Below are positions 1-7,964 of a DNA stretch of 64,000 nucleotides, one piece after another. The translations under genes were made by a program, and so were the position numbers. Within the stretch, counting starts at the first letter, position 1, and each line of letters opens with the position of its first letter. The notes under the pieces were generated by a model. That model saw only the letters and a program-made list of their open reading frames with translations. It ran no database searches and was not told where the DNA came from. The stretch comes from an uncultured Oscillospiraceae bacterium (lineage in GTDB: Bacteria; Bacillota; Clostridia; Oscillospirales; Acutalibacteraceae): NCBI GenBank assembly GCA_900548305.1, contig URJZ01000001.1, positions 248,001-312,000 on the forward strand, given 5' to 3'.

Positions 1-308
1 GCAGGATCAGAAATACGCGCTAACACATTCTCTACGCCAAAAAATTTTTTTACTACCTGTGAAACAGTAATATTTAAGTTATCATCCGGCGTTACTACTG
101 CAACCGCATCGCAATTCTCTATACCCGCGTTTTGCATCACCTGCATATCCATAGGCATACCGCAAACTGTGATACCTGTAAACTCATCGCTTAAGGCTCT
201 AAATTTATCTACATCTGAATCTACAATTGCAACATCATGTCCATATGCATCTAAACGTTCCGCTAAGCTAATTCCAACGCGTCCGCAGCCTATAATTAAA
301 ATATTCAC
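1..308 (-). CDS. TrkA/KtrA-type K+ uptake regulatory protein (N-terminal part)
   Basis: The reading frame starts at a GTG (306-308) behind an AGAGGCGG ribosome site and runs off the left edge, so only about 102 N-terminal residues are seen. It opens with MNILIIGCGRVGISLAERL, a Rossmann GxGxxG nucleotide-binding loop, followed by an acidic residue at the end of strand 2 (IVDSD). The 'DAVAVVTPDDNLNI' stretch is typical of RCK/TrkA-N domains. In this family the protein is a cytoplasmic NAD(H)- or ATP-sensing gating subunit of Trk/Ktr potassium channels. The partner channel and the C-terminal TrkA-C domain lie outside the window, so full length cannot be judged. Confidence 0.85.
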   Translation of the reverse strand, partial: MNILIIGCGRVGISLAERLDAYGHDVAIVDSDVDKFRALSDEFTGITVCGMPMDMQVMQNAGIENCDAVAVVTPDDNLNITVSQVVKKFFGVENVLARISDP

Positions 309-504
309 TACAACCGCCTCTTTCCTATCCCTATAAATGGAATACTGCCCTTAACGATTTAAGAGCAGCAAAGTTCCTTTTCTGGTTGTTGCCTATTGTA
401 CAACTCCTTTACTTTACTGTCAATAGTTTATTATATTTTCATGTTTAAAGACCATAAAACAAAAAGAAGATAGAACATCACTATCTTCTTTTTATATTTA
501 TATA

Positions 505-1458
505 TTATTTTAGAAACCCACGAATAATTTCTGCTTCTGCCTCTTCCTGTGATAGTCCCAATGTCATCAGTTTTATAATTTGTTCTCCTGCAATTTTTCC
601 AATGGCAGCTTCATGAATCAAAGAAGCGTCTACGTGGTTTGCTGTAATTTCAGGGACTGCAGTGACACCAGCTTTATCCATAATAATGGCATCACATTCA
701 GAATGTCCTGAACAAGCATTGTTGCCATTTATTTTGGAATAAAAGCCCTGAAAAGAATTTCCTTTTGCTACCGAACGTGACATTACATTTGTACTACAAT
801 CAACACCATTTAAGTTCACTTCGAATTCTGTAATAGCATTTTGATTACCACTTGTCATTAATTTTTCTTTAATTACAAGTTGCGCACGATCTTTCAAATC
901 GCCTTTTGTAATTCTTTTTGTATTATCTATACCTTCAATTTGTACTGTTTCCATTTCTAAATAGCTATCTTCATCTAAATGTACCACTGTAACAGGATTT
1001 AAAACGCGTTTTCCGCTTCCACCGCCTTCTCCGTAATGCTTTTCTACATATCGAACCTTAGCATTTTTTCCTACATGAAAGGTATGCACACCATCATGCT
1101 GGGATAAATGAACACCATCATTATGAATACCACATCCTGCAACAATATCTACATCTGCACCGTCACCAATAAAAAAATCATTATACACTATGTCTGCAAA
1201 ACCACTTTCATCTACTACCACAGGAATATGAACAAACTCTCCTTTTGTTCCTGGTTTTACATAAATTTCAATTCCCTGTCCATTTTCTTTGGAACGAATT
1301 TCTATGTTATCCGTACTCTGACGGCCAATACTTTTACCGTCTTGTCGAATATTATAAGCACCTTTCGGTGTTCCGGTTATTCCTGATACTACCTTTAACA
1401 GTTTTTTCAGCACAGAGGAATTTCCAGAAATATGTTCTGTTTTTTCTGAATGTTTCAT
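505..1458 (-). CDS. sufB: SufB/SufD-family Fe-S scaffold (SMS-type SufB)
   Basis: This is a 317-residue SufBD-family protein with a beta-helix core. It is much shorter than classical SufB (about 470) and carries the C-terminal HEAAIGKI segment that marks the family. It is expected to form a cytoplasmic scaffold complex with SufC on which Fe-S clusters are built. The start ATG overlaps the sufC stop by 4 bp and has a GAGAGGGAAC ribosome site, so the two genes are translationally coupled. No sufS, sufU or sufD is next to them. That two-gene layout matches the minimal SUF-like (SMS) system reported in anaerobes and archaea. The family assignment is solid; the SMS label is inferred from length and gene content. 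Confidence 0.9.
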   Translation of the reverse strand: MKHSEKTEHISGNSSVLKKLLKVVSGITGTPKGAYNIRQDGKSIGRQSTDNIEIRSKENGQGIEIYVKPGTKGEFVHIPVVVDESGFADIVYNDFFIGDGADVDIVAGCGIHNDGVHLSQHDGVHTFHVGKNAKVRYVEKHYGEGGGSGKRVLNPVTVVHLDEDSYLEMETVQIEGIDNTKRITKGDLKDRAQLVIKEKLMTSGNQNAITEFEVNLNGVDCSTNVMSRSVAKGNSFQGFYSKINGNNACSGHSECDAIIMDKAGVTAVPEITANHVDASLIHEAAIGKIAGEQIIKLMTLGLSQEEAEAEIIRGFLK

Positions 1459-2192
1459 TGCTGTTCCCTCTCTTTCTGAAATTGATACGTATCAGATTCA
1501 GATAACAACTTCGGCAATATTTCATCCCGTGTTCCTACAGTATCTATTTCACCGTTAGAAATTACAACTATTTTATCCGCTATATTTAAAATACGTTCCT
1601 GATGAGAAATAATGACTACTGCTCCGCGTTTGGTATCTCTAATTTGCTCAAACACTTTAATCAAATTATGAAAACTCCATAAATCAATACCGGCTTCCGG
1701 CTCATCAAACAGAGAAAGATCTACTCCTCTAGCCATTAGCATTGCAATTTCAATTCTCTTTAATTCTCCTCCCGAAAGACTTGCATTGATTTCTCTATTC
1801 ATATAATTTGATGCATTAAGTCCTACTTCAGTAAGATATTGGAGAAGCTCCTGGTCTGTCTTTTGTTTACCAGTAGACAAATGTAATAAATCTTTTACGG
1901 TAAGACCTTTAAAGCGAACCGGTTGCTGAAACGCAAATCCCATACCTAATTTCGCACGTTCATGAATGTCTAAATTGGTAATATCTTGGCCTTTAAAAAG
2001 AATAGTTCCTTCAGACGGTTTTTCAATACCTATAATAATTTTTGCAAGTGTTGATTTTCCGCCTCCATTTGGACCCGTAATTACTACAAAAGAATCGGTA
2101 TCTATTGTAAGGTTAATATCTTTTAATATTTTCTTTTCCTGCAAACCTGTTTCCTCTATCACAGAAAAAGAGATATGTTTCAATTCAAGCAT
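1455..2192 (-). CDS. sufC: SufC Fe-S assembly ATPase
   Basis: This 245-residue ABC-type ATPase drives the SufB scaffold. It shows Walker A GPNGGGKST (about residue 40), the ABC signature SLSGGELKR (about 143) and Walker B LSLFDEPEAGID (about 160), plus a switch histidine in ISHQ. The DEPEAGID form is typical of SufC rather than of transport ATPases, and there are no membrane partners nearby. It is the first gene of a two-gene operon, with its stop overlapping the sufB start. A modest AAGGAT ribosome site precedes the ATG. The 5' region to about 2340 is AT-rich and I see no clear regulator site in it. Confidence 0.93.
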   Translation of the reverse strand: MLELKHISFSVIEETGLQEKKILKDINLTIDTDSFVVITGPNGGGKSTLAKIIIGIEKPSEGTILFKGQDITNLDIHERAKLGMGFAFQQPVRFKGLTVKDLLHLSTGKQKTDQELLQYLTEVGLNASNYMNREINASLSGGELKRIEIAMLMARGVDLSLFDEPEAGIDLWSFHNLIKVFEQIRDTKRGAVVIISHQERILNIADKIVVISNGEIDTVGTRDEILPKLLSESDTYQFQKEREQQ

Positions 2193-2794
2193 TTTTCTTC
2201 TATCCTTTTATCTTCAGCTGCTAAACAGCAGAATTTTTGATTTGTGCCATACTAATACGAAAATCTATAACACAGTATATATTATTTTATACTTGGTCAT
2301 GATATATTGTATATATTGTCCTATCCTTTTATTGTCAGAATCTTAAAACTTTTTAATCATCCTTTGTCTAAAAGCTCAATGCCCTTTTGTATAACAGCAC
2401 TTTTTATCATGCCTAATCTCCACCAACAGTATATCAAAAAATCATAGTGCTATTTCACATGGCAACGTCTCTGCCGTAACTTCTGCCGTTATATTATAAA
2501 CCTGTTTTCCTATTTCATCAAGCATTGTTTCGTTGCTTAAGAAAATCTCTCTATCTAGGATTTTCTCTAGGAATTCAGAAGGAGAAAAACCAATATACCC
2601 GTCCAGAAAGGATTCTAAAATTTGTAATGTCACTTAATCCAGAGTATAAATATATACTCTTTCATAATAAGGATAATATTGAATGCAAAGGAAAAGTTAT
2701 AGAGAAATTATAAAATCTTACATAAAAAATTGTAATAAATATTAAAATATGCGCAATTTCTATTAACAAATATTTTTATATTTGTTATAATAAT
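2193..2794. other. AT-rich intergenic DNA with gene fragments
   Basis: This stretch separates sufC from the hicA remnant. On the minus strand a well-placed GGTGGAG ribosome site precedes an ATG near 2411 that encodes only 17 residues (MIKSAVIQKGIELLDKG) before a stop, as if the start of a gene has lost its body. Upstream on the same strand lies an unrecognised 63-codon frame (2442-2633). The rest is very AT-rich. I read this as decayed accessory DNA continuous with the mobile-element scar on its right, not as a functional locus. Confidence 0.5.
2442..2633 (-). CDS. Doubtful small ORF, 63 aa
   Basis: A GTG-initiated minus-strand frame encodes an acidic, protein-like sequence (MTLQILESFLDGYIGF...). 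It lacks a convincing ribosome site and an overlapping plus-strand frame of similar size exists. I do not recognise it. It lies in decayed accessory DNA and could be the remnant of a larger gene. Confidence 0.2.
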   Translation of the reverse strand: MTLQILESFLDGYIGFSPSEFLEKILDREIFLSNETMLDEIGKQVYNITAEVTAETLPCEIAL

Positions 2795-2987
2795 ATTTCA
2801 AAAACAGATTTATCAAGAAAAGCAATTAAACTATTGAAAGCAGATAGGTGGTAGCAAGTAAATGTCGAGGGAAGTTATTTCCAGCTTAAACATCCAATTA
2901 AAAGGGAAAACAACCGTAAAACATGCTACAAAAGACATTCCTCGTAAAGCATAAGATAGTATCGAAAAAATAGTCAATACTAAAATT
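2795..2987 (+). pseudogene. hicA: hicA toxin pseudogene (frameshift and stops)
   Basis: Two adjoining frames together spell a HicA mRNA interferase. Frame one (from about 2795) reads KAIKLLKADRW, a TAG stop at 2852-2854, then QVNVEGSYFQLKHPIK. This matches the HicA N-terminus, with tyrosine where the catalytic histidine of the GSHH motif would be. Near 2900-2904, in an A/G run, the frame shifts and continues as GKTTVKHATKDIPRKA, a TAA stop at 2952-2954, then DSIEKI. This is the HicA C-terminal pattern (VPxHxxKDIPxGTLxSIxKQAG). Two stops, one frameshift and the altered catalytic residue make it non-functional. It sits about 50 bp upstream of hicB, the usual hicAB order. Confidence 0.8.
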
Positions 2988-3037
2988 CAGATAGCTTCGT
3001 CTACTTGTTATCCTTATATTTAACGGAGGTTTTATTC

Positions 3038-3448
3038 ATGAAAAATAAAGAAAAATATTTTTATCCCGCAATTTTTACATATGATAAAGATTCTGATATC
3101 GCTATTGTTTTTCCTGATTTAGATGTAGCGACAAGCGGAAAAGATGATGAGGATGCTTTAATTTCGGCAAGAGAGCTGTTAGGTTGTGCTTTATACGGAT
3201 TGGAAGAGGACGGAGAAAAAATACCAGAACCTACTCCTTTATCACAAATAAAAATAGCGGATAATGAAACTGTGATGCTGATTGACGTATATATGCCGTC
3301 AATCAGAATGGCTAAAGTGAATCGCTCTGTAAACAGAACAGTGACTTTACCTGCATGGTTAAATTTCGCCGCATTAGAAAAAAACATCAACTTTTCTCAA
3401 GTTTTACAAGAAGCTTTAAAAAAACAACTTCATATCTTTGAAAAATAA
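3038..3448 (+). CDS. hicB: HicB-family antitoxin
   Basis: The 136-residue protein has an N-terminal HicB fold (YPAIFTYDKDSDIAIVFPDLDVATSG... then the ALISARELLGCALYGLEEDG helix). A C-terminal ribbon-helix-helix-like DNA-binding part follows (VNRTVTLPAWLNFAALEKNINFSQVLQEALK). The ATG at 3038 is preferred over an in-frame upstream start because AACGGAGG lies just before it. In intact hicAB modules HicB neutralises HicA and represses its own promoter. Here the toxin gene upstream is broken, so HicB survives as an orphan antitoxin that could still neutralise related toxins or bind DNA. It belongs to the mobile-element scar that ends at the tRNA-Arg. Confidence 0.85.
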   Translation: MKNKEKYFYPAIFTYDKDSDIAIVFPDLDVATSGKDDEDALISARELLGCALYGLEEDGEKIPEPTPLSQIKIADNETVMLIDVYMPSIRMAKVNRSVNRTVTLPAWLNFAALEKNINFSQVLQEALKKQLHIFEK

Positions 3449-3693
3449 AAAGTTTATTTACTACTATGATGAACGAAAAAATTATAGAAAAACTATAAGT
3501 TTATTATTTGAAGATATTTTTGTGGGGTTAGATAAATATAAAGAAGATAAAGTTAAGAGTAAGAAAAAAATCAAAAGTTGCTTTTCAGAAAAACTTTTCC
3601 TCCTATTAGACAGATTCCTGCAGGCACATTGGCAATTCTTACTTTAGAACCAGTTCAAAAAACTTATTCTTAAATACGAAAAGTTACTAATAG
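3449..3693 (+). other. Unrecognised residual coding-like DNA between hicB and int
   Basis: A TTG-started frame of 69 codons (3438-3647) overlaps the hicB end and is rich in Lys, Asn and Tyr (FVGLDKYKEDKVKSKKK). A second frame to about 3673 reads RQIPAGTLAILTLEPVQ. Neither is recognisable. Given the broken genes on both sides, I take this as element debris, possibly from the upstream part of the recombinase gene or its neighbour. Confidence 0.35.
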
Positions 3694-3918
3694 CTTTATC
3701 CTCCGAAAAAAATCATTGATAAACCTTGTAACATACACAAACTAAGACATTACGCTGCTTCTATTTTACATGCACTTGATGTACCAGATAAATATATTAT
3801 GGAGCGAGGAGGATGGACATCAAGAGAAACTCTTGATAGAATTTACACCCACACCTTAGATAGCCATAAGGAAAAGCTAAACCAAAAGATAAATAAACAT
3901 TTTTCAAGTTTCAAGTGA
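3694..3918 (+). pseudogene. Tyrosine recombinase (phage-type integrase) C-terminal remnant
   Basis: Only the catalytic C-terminus remains, with double stops just upstream in frame. The visible motifs are HKLRH at 3736-3750 (the HxxRH box with the second catalytic Arg), GGW about 25 residues later, and the nucleophile Tyr in RIYTHT, followed by a short tail ending in TGA at 3916-3918. The N-terminal arm-binding and core domains are missing, so no recombination activity is expected. The remnant ends about 137 bp from the 3' end of tRNA-Arg(CCG), the classic position of an integrase whose element used the tRNA as its attachment site. No second attachment copy was seen to the left, which suggests the element was lost by deletion. 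Confidence 0.85.
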
Positions 3919-4007
3919 TTTCGTGTTGCATTTCGTGTTGCATGTGTTGCATTTTTATAGGATTTTAGGCTATTTTTTAAGATTATCGACTTAAATATAA
4001 CACAAAG

Positions 4008-4049
4008 AAAACCGCGTAACCAAGCCGTTTGACCTAGTTACACGGTTTT
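4008..4049 (-). terminator. Terminator of tRNA-Arg(CCG)
   Basis: An imperfect 13-bp stem, AAAACCGCGTAAC with GTTACACGGTTTT, lies immediately after the tRNA 3' end on the minus strand and is followed by a short T-rich run. Confidence 0.65.
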
Positions 4050-4054
4050 TACGT

Positions 4055-4131
4055 TGGCCCACCCGGAGGGATTCGAACCCCCGACCTCCAGAATCGGAAT
4101 CTGTTGCGATATCCAGCTTCGCTACGGATGG
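4055..4131 (-). tRNA. tRNA-Arg (anticodon CCG)
   Basis: This 77-nt cloverleaf includes an encoded CCA. Acceptor CCATCCG pairs with CGGGTGG (one wobble), D stem GCGA/TCGC, anticodon loop TTCCGAT giving anticodon CCG, and T arm GGGGG-TTCGAAT-CCCTC. The first anticodon-stem pair is an A-G mismatch. It reads CGG codons. A tyrosine-recombinase remnant lies next to its 3' end, marking it as a former integration site. Confidence 0.92.
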
Positions 4132-4146
4132 AACTATAATTTATAA

Positions 4147-4175
4147 ATTATACCATAAAAAAAATACAGTTGCAA
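4147..4175 (-). promoter_or_regulatory. Promoter of tRNA-Arg(CCG)
   Basis: On the minus strand, -35 TTGCAA and -10 TATAAT are separated by 17 bp, about 15 bp before the tRNA. The layout (AATTGCAA, T run, TATAAT) resembles the promoter end of the dispersed repeats described elsewhere in this window. Confidence 0.75.
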
Positions 4176-4227
4176 TTTTTATTACTAAAAACATCTTAAT
4201 ATCTGAATTTCTCTATCAGTCTGTCAT

Positions 4228-4257
4228 AAAAAAGGTCGGAGCAAGCTCCGACCTTTT
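4228..4257 (-). terminator. Terminator after phosphoglucomutase
   Basis: A 9-bp perfect stem, GGTCGGAGC and GCTCCGACC with a 2-nt spacer, is flanked by A and T runs. It starts right after the stop codon of the phosphoglucomutase gene. Confidence 0.9.
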
Positions 4258-5952
4258 TTAAATTCCCAATAATTCGTTTGCACAATTTTTAAACGCTTGG
4301 ATTACCGCTTGAGATTCGTCTCTTGTCTTACCTTTTGCGGATAAGTACAATTTTAACTTTGGCTCTGTTCCAGACGGACGCACAATTAATTTACTTCCGT
4401 TTTCCAAACGATATTCCAAAACATTGGATTTGGGAAGTGCAATATCAGTTTCAATGGTACCGTCAAAGCATTTAGATGCTTTATAGTCACTCCATCCAAC
4501 TACTGCAAAACCTGCAATGTTAGTTGGAGTATTGGTACGCAACTGTTCCATAATTGACTGCATTTTATTCATTCCATCTTGACCTTCAAATGTAAAATTC
4601 ATTAATTCATTCAGGAAATAACCGTGTTTTTCATAGATATCATGAATTGCATCTACTAATGTTTTTCCTTGCTTTTTATAATCCACTGCCATTTCACATA
4701 CTAACATGCTAGCATTCACAGCGTCTTTATCACGCACATAACTGCCTGATAAATAGCCATAGCTTTCCTCAAAACCAAAGATATAACGGCTTTCCTCTCC
4801 ATTGGCTTCTAAGCCTGCTATTTGGTCACCAATGTATTTAAATCCTGTCAAAACGCTTCTTAACTCAATGCCATACTCCTTAGCAACACTATCCGTTAAA
4901 TCGGTAGAAACAATTGTTTTAACTGCCACCGGATGGTTCGGCATGGTTCCACTTGCAATACGATTGCGCGCAATAAAATCTAATAATAAAACACCAACCT
5001 CATTGCCGTTTAACAATTGATAGTCACCGTTATGCCTTACAGCAATACCCATACGGTCACAGTCAGGGTCTGTGGCTACCAGCAAATCCGGCTGCACGCT
5101 CTTACAAAGGTCTAACCCTACTTGCAAAGCCTCTCTAAACTCAGGATTTGGATACGGACAAGTCGGGAAATTACCGTCCGGATCAGACTGTTCAGGAACG
5201 ATTGTAACATCTTTTATGCCAATCATATCAAAAATACGTGTAACACACATTTTTCCACTGCCATTAAGAGGCGTATATACCACTTTTAAATCAGAATCGC
5301 TGCAATCCAAAATACTTTGTGACTTAACAGCATTTAAAAATGCTGTTACAACATCCTCACCTATAGCCTGAATACTTCCTTGTTCTACTGCGGCATCATA
5401 ATCCATGTGTTTTACATCACGGAAAATATCCAATCGATTAATTTCATCCAGAATAGCATCTGCCATCTCCAAAGCAACCTGGCAACCATCACTGCCGTAT
5501 GCTTTGTATCCGTTATATTTTGCAGGATTATGGCTTGCAGTAATGCAAATACCCGCATCACACTTTAAATGACGAACTGCAAAAGACAATGCAGGTGTAG
5601 GCATCAATTGGGGATATAAATGCGCAGTAATTCCATTTGCTGCTAAAACCTCAGCCGCTGCCTTTGCAAATACGTCTGACTTAATACGACTGTCATATGC
5701 AATTGCCACAGACGCATGTGACGTTTTTTTATTTAGGTAGTTGGCAAGCCCTTGTGTTGCTTTTCGTACTGTATAAATATTAATTCTGTTGGTACCCGCT
5801 CCAATCACACCGCGTAAACCACCGGTTCCAAATTCCAGTTCACGGTAGAAACGGTCATTAATTTCCCCTGCATTACCCTCAATTGCATTTAGTTCTTCTG
5901 TTAAATCCGGGTCGTCCAGCTTCATAGAATGCCATTTTTCATATTCAGTCAT
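4258..5952 (-). CDS. pgcA: Phosphoglucomutase/phosphomannomutase (alpha-D-phosphohexomutase)
   Basis: This is a 564-residue phosphohexomutase of the PgcA/PGM2 size class, interconverting glucose-1-P and glucose-6-P (or the mannose forms). It shows the phosphoserine loop TASHNP (about 143), the metal loop DPDCDRMG (Cys where Ala is usual), the substrate loop FGFEESYG, and the C-terminal phosphate-binding RPSGTEPKLKLY. The start at 5952 is chosen because GGAGAG lies just before it; an in-frame ATG 15 bp upstream overlaps that site. It likely feeds glucose-1-P into glycogen and cell-wall precursors, which fits glycogen phosphorylase further along, although the two genes are not linked. It is a single gene with its own terminator. 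Confidence 0.93.
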   Translation of the reverse strand: MTEYEKWHSMKLDDPDLTEELNAIEGNAGEINDRFYRELEFGTGGLRGVIGAGTNRINIYTVRKATQGLANYLNKKTSHASVAIAYDSRIKSDVFAKAAAEVLAANGITAHLYPQLMPTPALSFAVRHLKCDAGICITASHNPAKYNGYKAYGSDGCQVALEMADAILDEINRLDIFRDVKHMDYDAAVEQGSIQAIGEDVVTAFLNAVKSQSILDCSDSDLKVVYTPLNGSGKMCVTRIFDMIGIKDVTIVPEQSDPDGNFPTCPYPNPEFREALQVGLDLCKSVQPDLLVATDPDCDRMGIAVRHNGDYQLLNGNEVGVLLLDFIARNRIASGTMPNHPVAVKTIVSTDLTDSVAKEYGIELRSVLTGFKYIGDQIAGLEANGEESRYIFGFEESYGYLSGSYVRDKDAVNASMLVCEMAVDYKKQGKTLVDAIHDIYEKHGYFLNELMNFTFEGQDGMNKMQSIMEQLRTNTPTNIAGFAVVGWSDYKASKCFDGTIETDIALPKSNVLEYRLENGSKLIVRPSGTEPKLKLYLSAKGKTRDESQAVIQAFKNCANELLGI

Positions 5953-6123
5953 AATTACTCTCTCCATTCCCCGCCCTTGTTCATATTACTGCTTAAATTT
6001 TAACCTATCTCTGCGGCGGTAATATCATCACTTTCCATGTATCAACAAAATATGATCAATATCATATATGGGTCTCTCAAATTAGCCTATCACGCCAATC
6101 TATACAATGTCAAGAAACGAATT

Positions 6124-6588
6124 TTAAACTTTTCTAATTTGTACAGAAATACCGGCATCTGTGATATCAATTATCCCATACGTACCGTCAGCATATTGCA
6201 AAGAACCTGGATTCAACAAATACAGTTCATCATCATATTCTGTTATAGGCAGATGTGTATGCCCAAAAAGCACAATATCTGCATTCCTTTTTCTTGCTTC
6301 CAACTTAATTTGCTGCAAATTTCTCTTTACCTTGTATTCATGGCCATGTACAAAAAATATTGTTTTATCCGCTACCTTCAATTCACCTTCAAGAGGTAAC
6401 GAAGAACCCCAGTCACAATTTCCAGCTACCTGATAAAATTGCTTATCTCTATAAACAAATTCCAAATCCACAATATCATCCGCCCCGTCCCCTAAATGGA
6501 TGATAATATTTGCTTCGGGCTGACTTTCCACTGCACGCTCTATGTTCCTTGTATTTCCATGGGAATCGGAAATAACTAAAATTCTCAT
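6124..6588 (-). CDS. YfcE-family metallophosphoesterase
   Basis: A 154-residue calcineurin-like phosphoesterase with the full metal-ligand set: DSHGN (residue 8), HLGDGADD (about 36), GNCDW (about 55), VHGHEYKV (about 80) and FGHTHLP (about 110). Enzymes of this family hydrolyse phosphodiesters in vitro with a di-metal centre, and the natural substrate is generally unknown. In Firmicutes the gene often follows rph-rdgB, but no such neighbours are present here. A GGGGG ribosome site precedes the ATG. Confidence 0.9.
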   Translation of the reverse strand: MRILVISDSHGNTRNIERAVESQPEANIIIHLGDGADDIVDLEFVYRDKQFYQVAGNCDWGSSLPLEGELKVADKTIFFVHGHEYKVKRNLQQIKLEARKRNADIVLFGHTHLPITEYDDELYLLNPGSLQYADGTYGIIDITDAGISVQIRKV

Positions 6589-6730
6589 AAAAACCCCCTT
6601 GATTCCATATACAATATTACTATCTACCCATTTTACCGCATATGTATATTTATCTAATCATATTATATATGGAAACACATTGGAGAATCCAGTCTTTTTT
6701 CATTTTTTACTTTGAAAGGTGTGAAATACT

Positions 6731-6967
6731 TTGCCTAACAACGAAGAACTACAGAAATTATTAAATGTAGCAGCCCAACGTCTGGGTACACAACCCGAAC
6801 AACTGAAACAACAAGCAGAAAACGGTACGTTGCAAAAAATGTTAAATAATCTAAACTCCAACGATGCTGCAAAACTTCAGCAAGTATTAAGCGATAAAGA
6901 GGCAGCCAATAAACTATTGAATTCACCACAGGCACAAGTGCTGCTAAAAAAATTTTTGGGCAAATAA
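6731..6967 (+). CDS. Small helical protein of unknown function (cluster gene 1)
   Basis: A 78-residue protein starting at TTG behind AAAGGTG. It is Gln/Asn/Leu-rich, predicted helical, with no cysteine and no membrane segment (LLNVAAQRLGTQPEQLKQQAENGTLQ is the pattern at its start, shown here only in part: LLNVAAQRLGTQPEQL). It is the first of three closely spaced plus-strand genes. Residues 30-78 resemble the N-terminus of the next protein in style (MLNNLN, KLLNSPQAQ), suggesting related helical modules. I do not recognise a named family. Confidence 0.7.
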   Translation: MPNNEELQKLLNVAAQRLGTQPEQLKQQAENGTLQKMLNNLNSNDAAKLQQVLSDKEAANKLLNSPQAQVLLKKFLGK

Positions 6968-6985
6968 GAAATGGGGTGATAGTCT

Positions 6986-7522
6986 ATGGATGACTTAGCT
7001 GGAAAACTAAATGAAATTTTGAATAATCCAACAGAAATGGCAAAATTTCAGCAAATGGCTAATAATTTATTGGGACAAATAAATACAGAACAACAAGGCA
7101 ATACCCCTGAGCAACCAGCGCAGCAACCCACACAGCAATCTCAAAACAATTCTACCGGAGGAATTGACTTTAGCCAGCTTGCCAGCTTATTAGGGCAACA
7201 ATCGGTACCTTCACAAACACCTCAAACAAATAATAATCCACTTAGTGCTTTGTCTTCTTTAGGTGGTTTGGGAAACGCTCTGGGAACATTAAGCGGAGGA
7301 GGAAACGGTGTTTCCCCCGAGATGCTCAATACTGTTATGAAAATAGCGCCTTTACTGGGAAGCATAAACCAAGAAGATGATAATACCAGACTGCTGCACG
7401 CTTTGCGTCCTTTATTAAAAAGTGAGCGGCAGAAAAAACTGGATGAAGCAATTAAAATTATGAGAATGCTGAAGTTTTTACCCCTTTTAAAAGAACAAGG
7501 TATTCTTCAGGGAATTCTATGA
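6986..7522 (+). CDS. Unknown helical protein with Gln/Asn/Gly-rich linker (cluster gene 2)
   Basis: The 178-residue protein has an N-terminal helix (MDDLAGKLNEILNNPTEMAK), a low-complexity Gln/Pro/Asn then Gly/Ser-rich linker (about 40-110), and a charged helical C-terminus (LLHALRPLLKSERQKKLDEA). It has no signal peptide or membrane segment, so it is probably cytoplasmic. It follows gene 1 by 18 bp and overlaps gene 3 through ATGA if the first start is used. The function is unknown. The linker suggests two helical modules tethered flexibly, possibly an assembly or scaffold protein. Confidence 0.75.
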   Translation: MDDLAGKLNEILNNPTEMAKFQQMANNLLGQINTEQQGNTPEQPAQQPTQQSQNNSTGGIDFSQLASLLGQQSVPSQTPQTNNNPLSALSSLGGLGNALGTLSGGGNGVSPEMLNTVMKIAPLLGSINQEDDNTRLLHALRPLLKSERQKKLDEAIKIMRMLKFLPLLKEQGILQGIL

Positions 7523-7530
7523 GGTGGAAC

Positions 7531-7947
7531 ATGGCCAACGAAAATATGGATATGAAGCGTATGCAGGAAGAAGCAATTCATAGAGTACAAGAAATGCAGA
7601 ATCGTGCCAATCAACAACTACGTGGCGCACCGCCTTTTTCTGTTCCGTCAAAAACAAACCGTTCAAACAACGGATCGTCTTTTTCAAATGGAACTCACGG
7701 AAACCAAACCAAAGAGTCTTCTCACCATAAACCAAATGAACAAGGCGATCCTTTACATAAAAACAACAGAGATACCTCGGCAAACGGTTCTCCTCTCCCT
7801 GCCGGACCACAGAATATTGTGGAAAATTTACTAGACGGAGTAATGAAAGACAGCGAACGAGCTTTAATTATGATACTTCTGTTGGTCCTATTTAATGAAC
7901 AGGCCGACACCAGTGTAATTTTCTCGCTGTTATACTTGCTCCTCTAA
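7531..7947 (+). CDS. Unknown protein with C-terminal membrane segment (cluster gene 3)
   Basis: About 138 residues from the ATG at 7531 (GAGGTGG just before), or 142 from the ATG at 7519 that overlaps the previous stop. It has an N-terminal charged helix (MDMKRMQEEAIHRVQEMQNR), a disordered Pro/Asn/Ser-rich middle, and a hydrophobic C-terminus (ALIMILLLVLFNEQADTSV then IFSLLYLLL). That C-terminus could be a tail anchor or re-entrant hairpin. As the last gene of a three-gene operon it may tether the two soluble partners to the membrane, which is an inference. A terminator follows directly. Confidence 0.72.
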   Translation: MANENMDMKRMQEEAIHRVQEMQNRANQQLRGAPPFSVPSKTNRSNNGSSFSNGTHGNQTKESSHHKPNEQGDPLHKNNRDTSANGSPLPAGPQNIVENLLDGVMKDSERALIMILLLVLFNEQADTSVIFSLLYLLL

Positions 7948-7964
7948 GACATAAGCATGAGAGA

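Noticed and set aside
2525..2713. 62-codon plus-strand ORF
   Set aside because: Overlaps another weak frame on the opposite strand in decayed DNA, with no ribosome site or recognisable motif.
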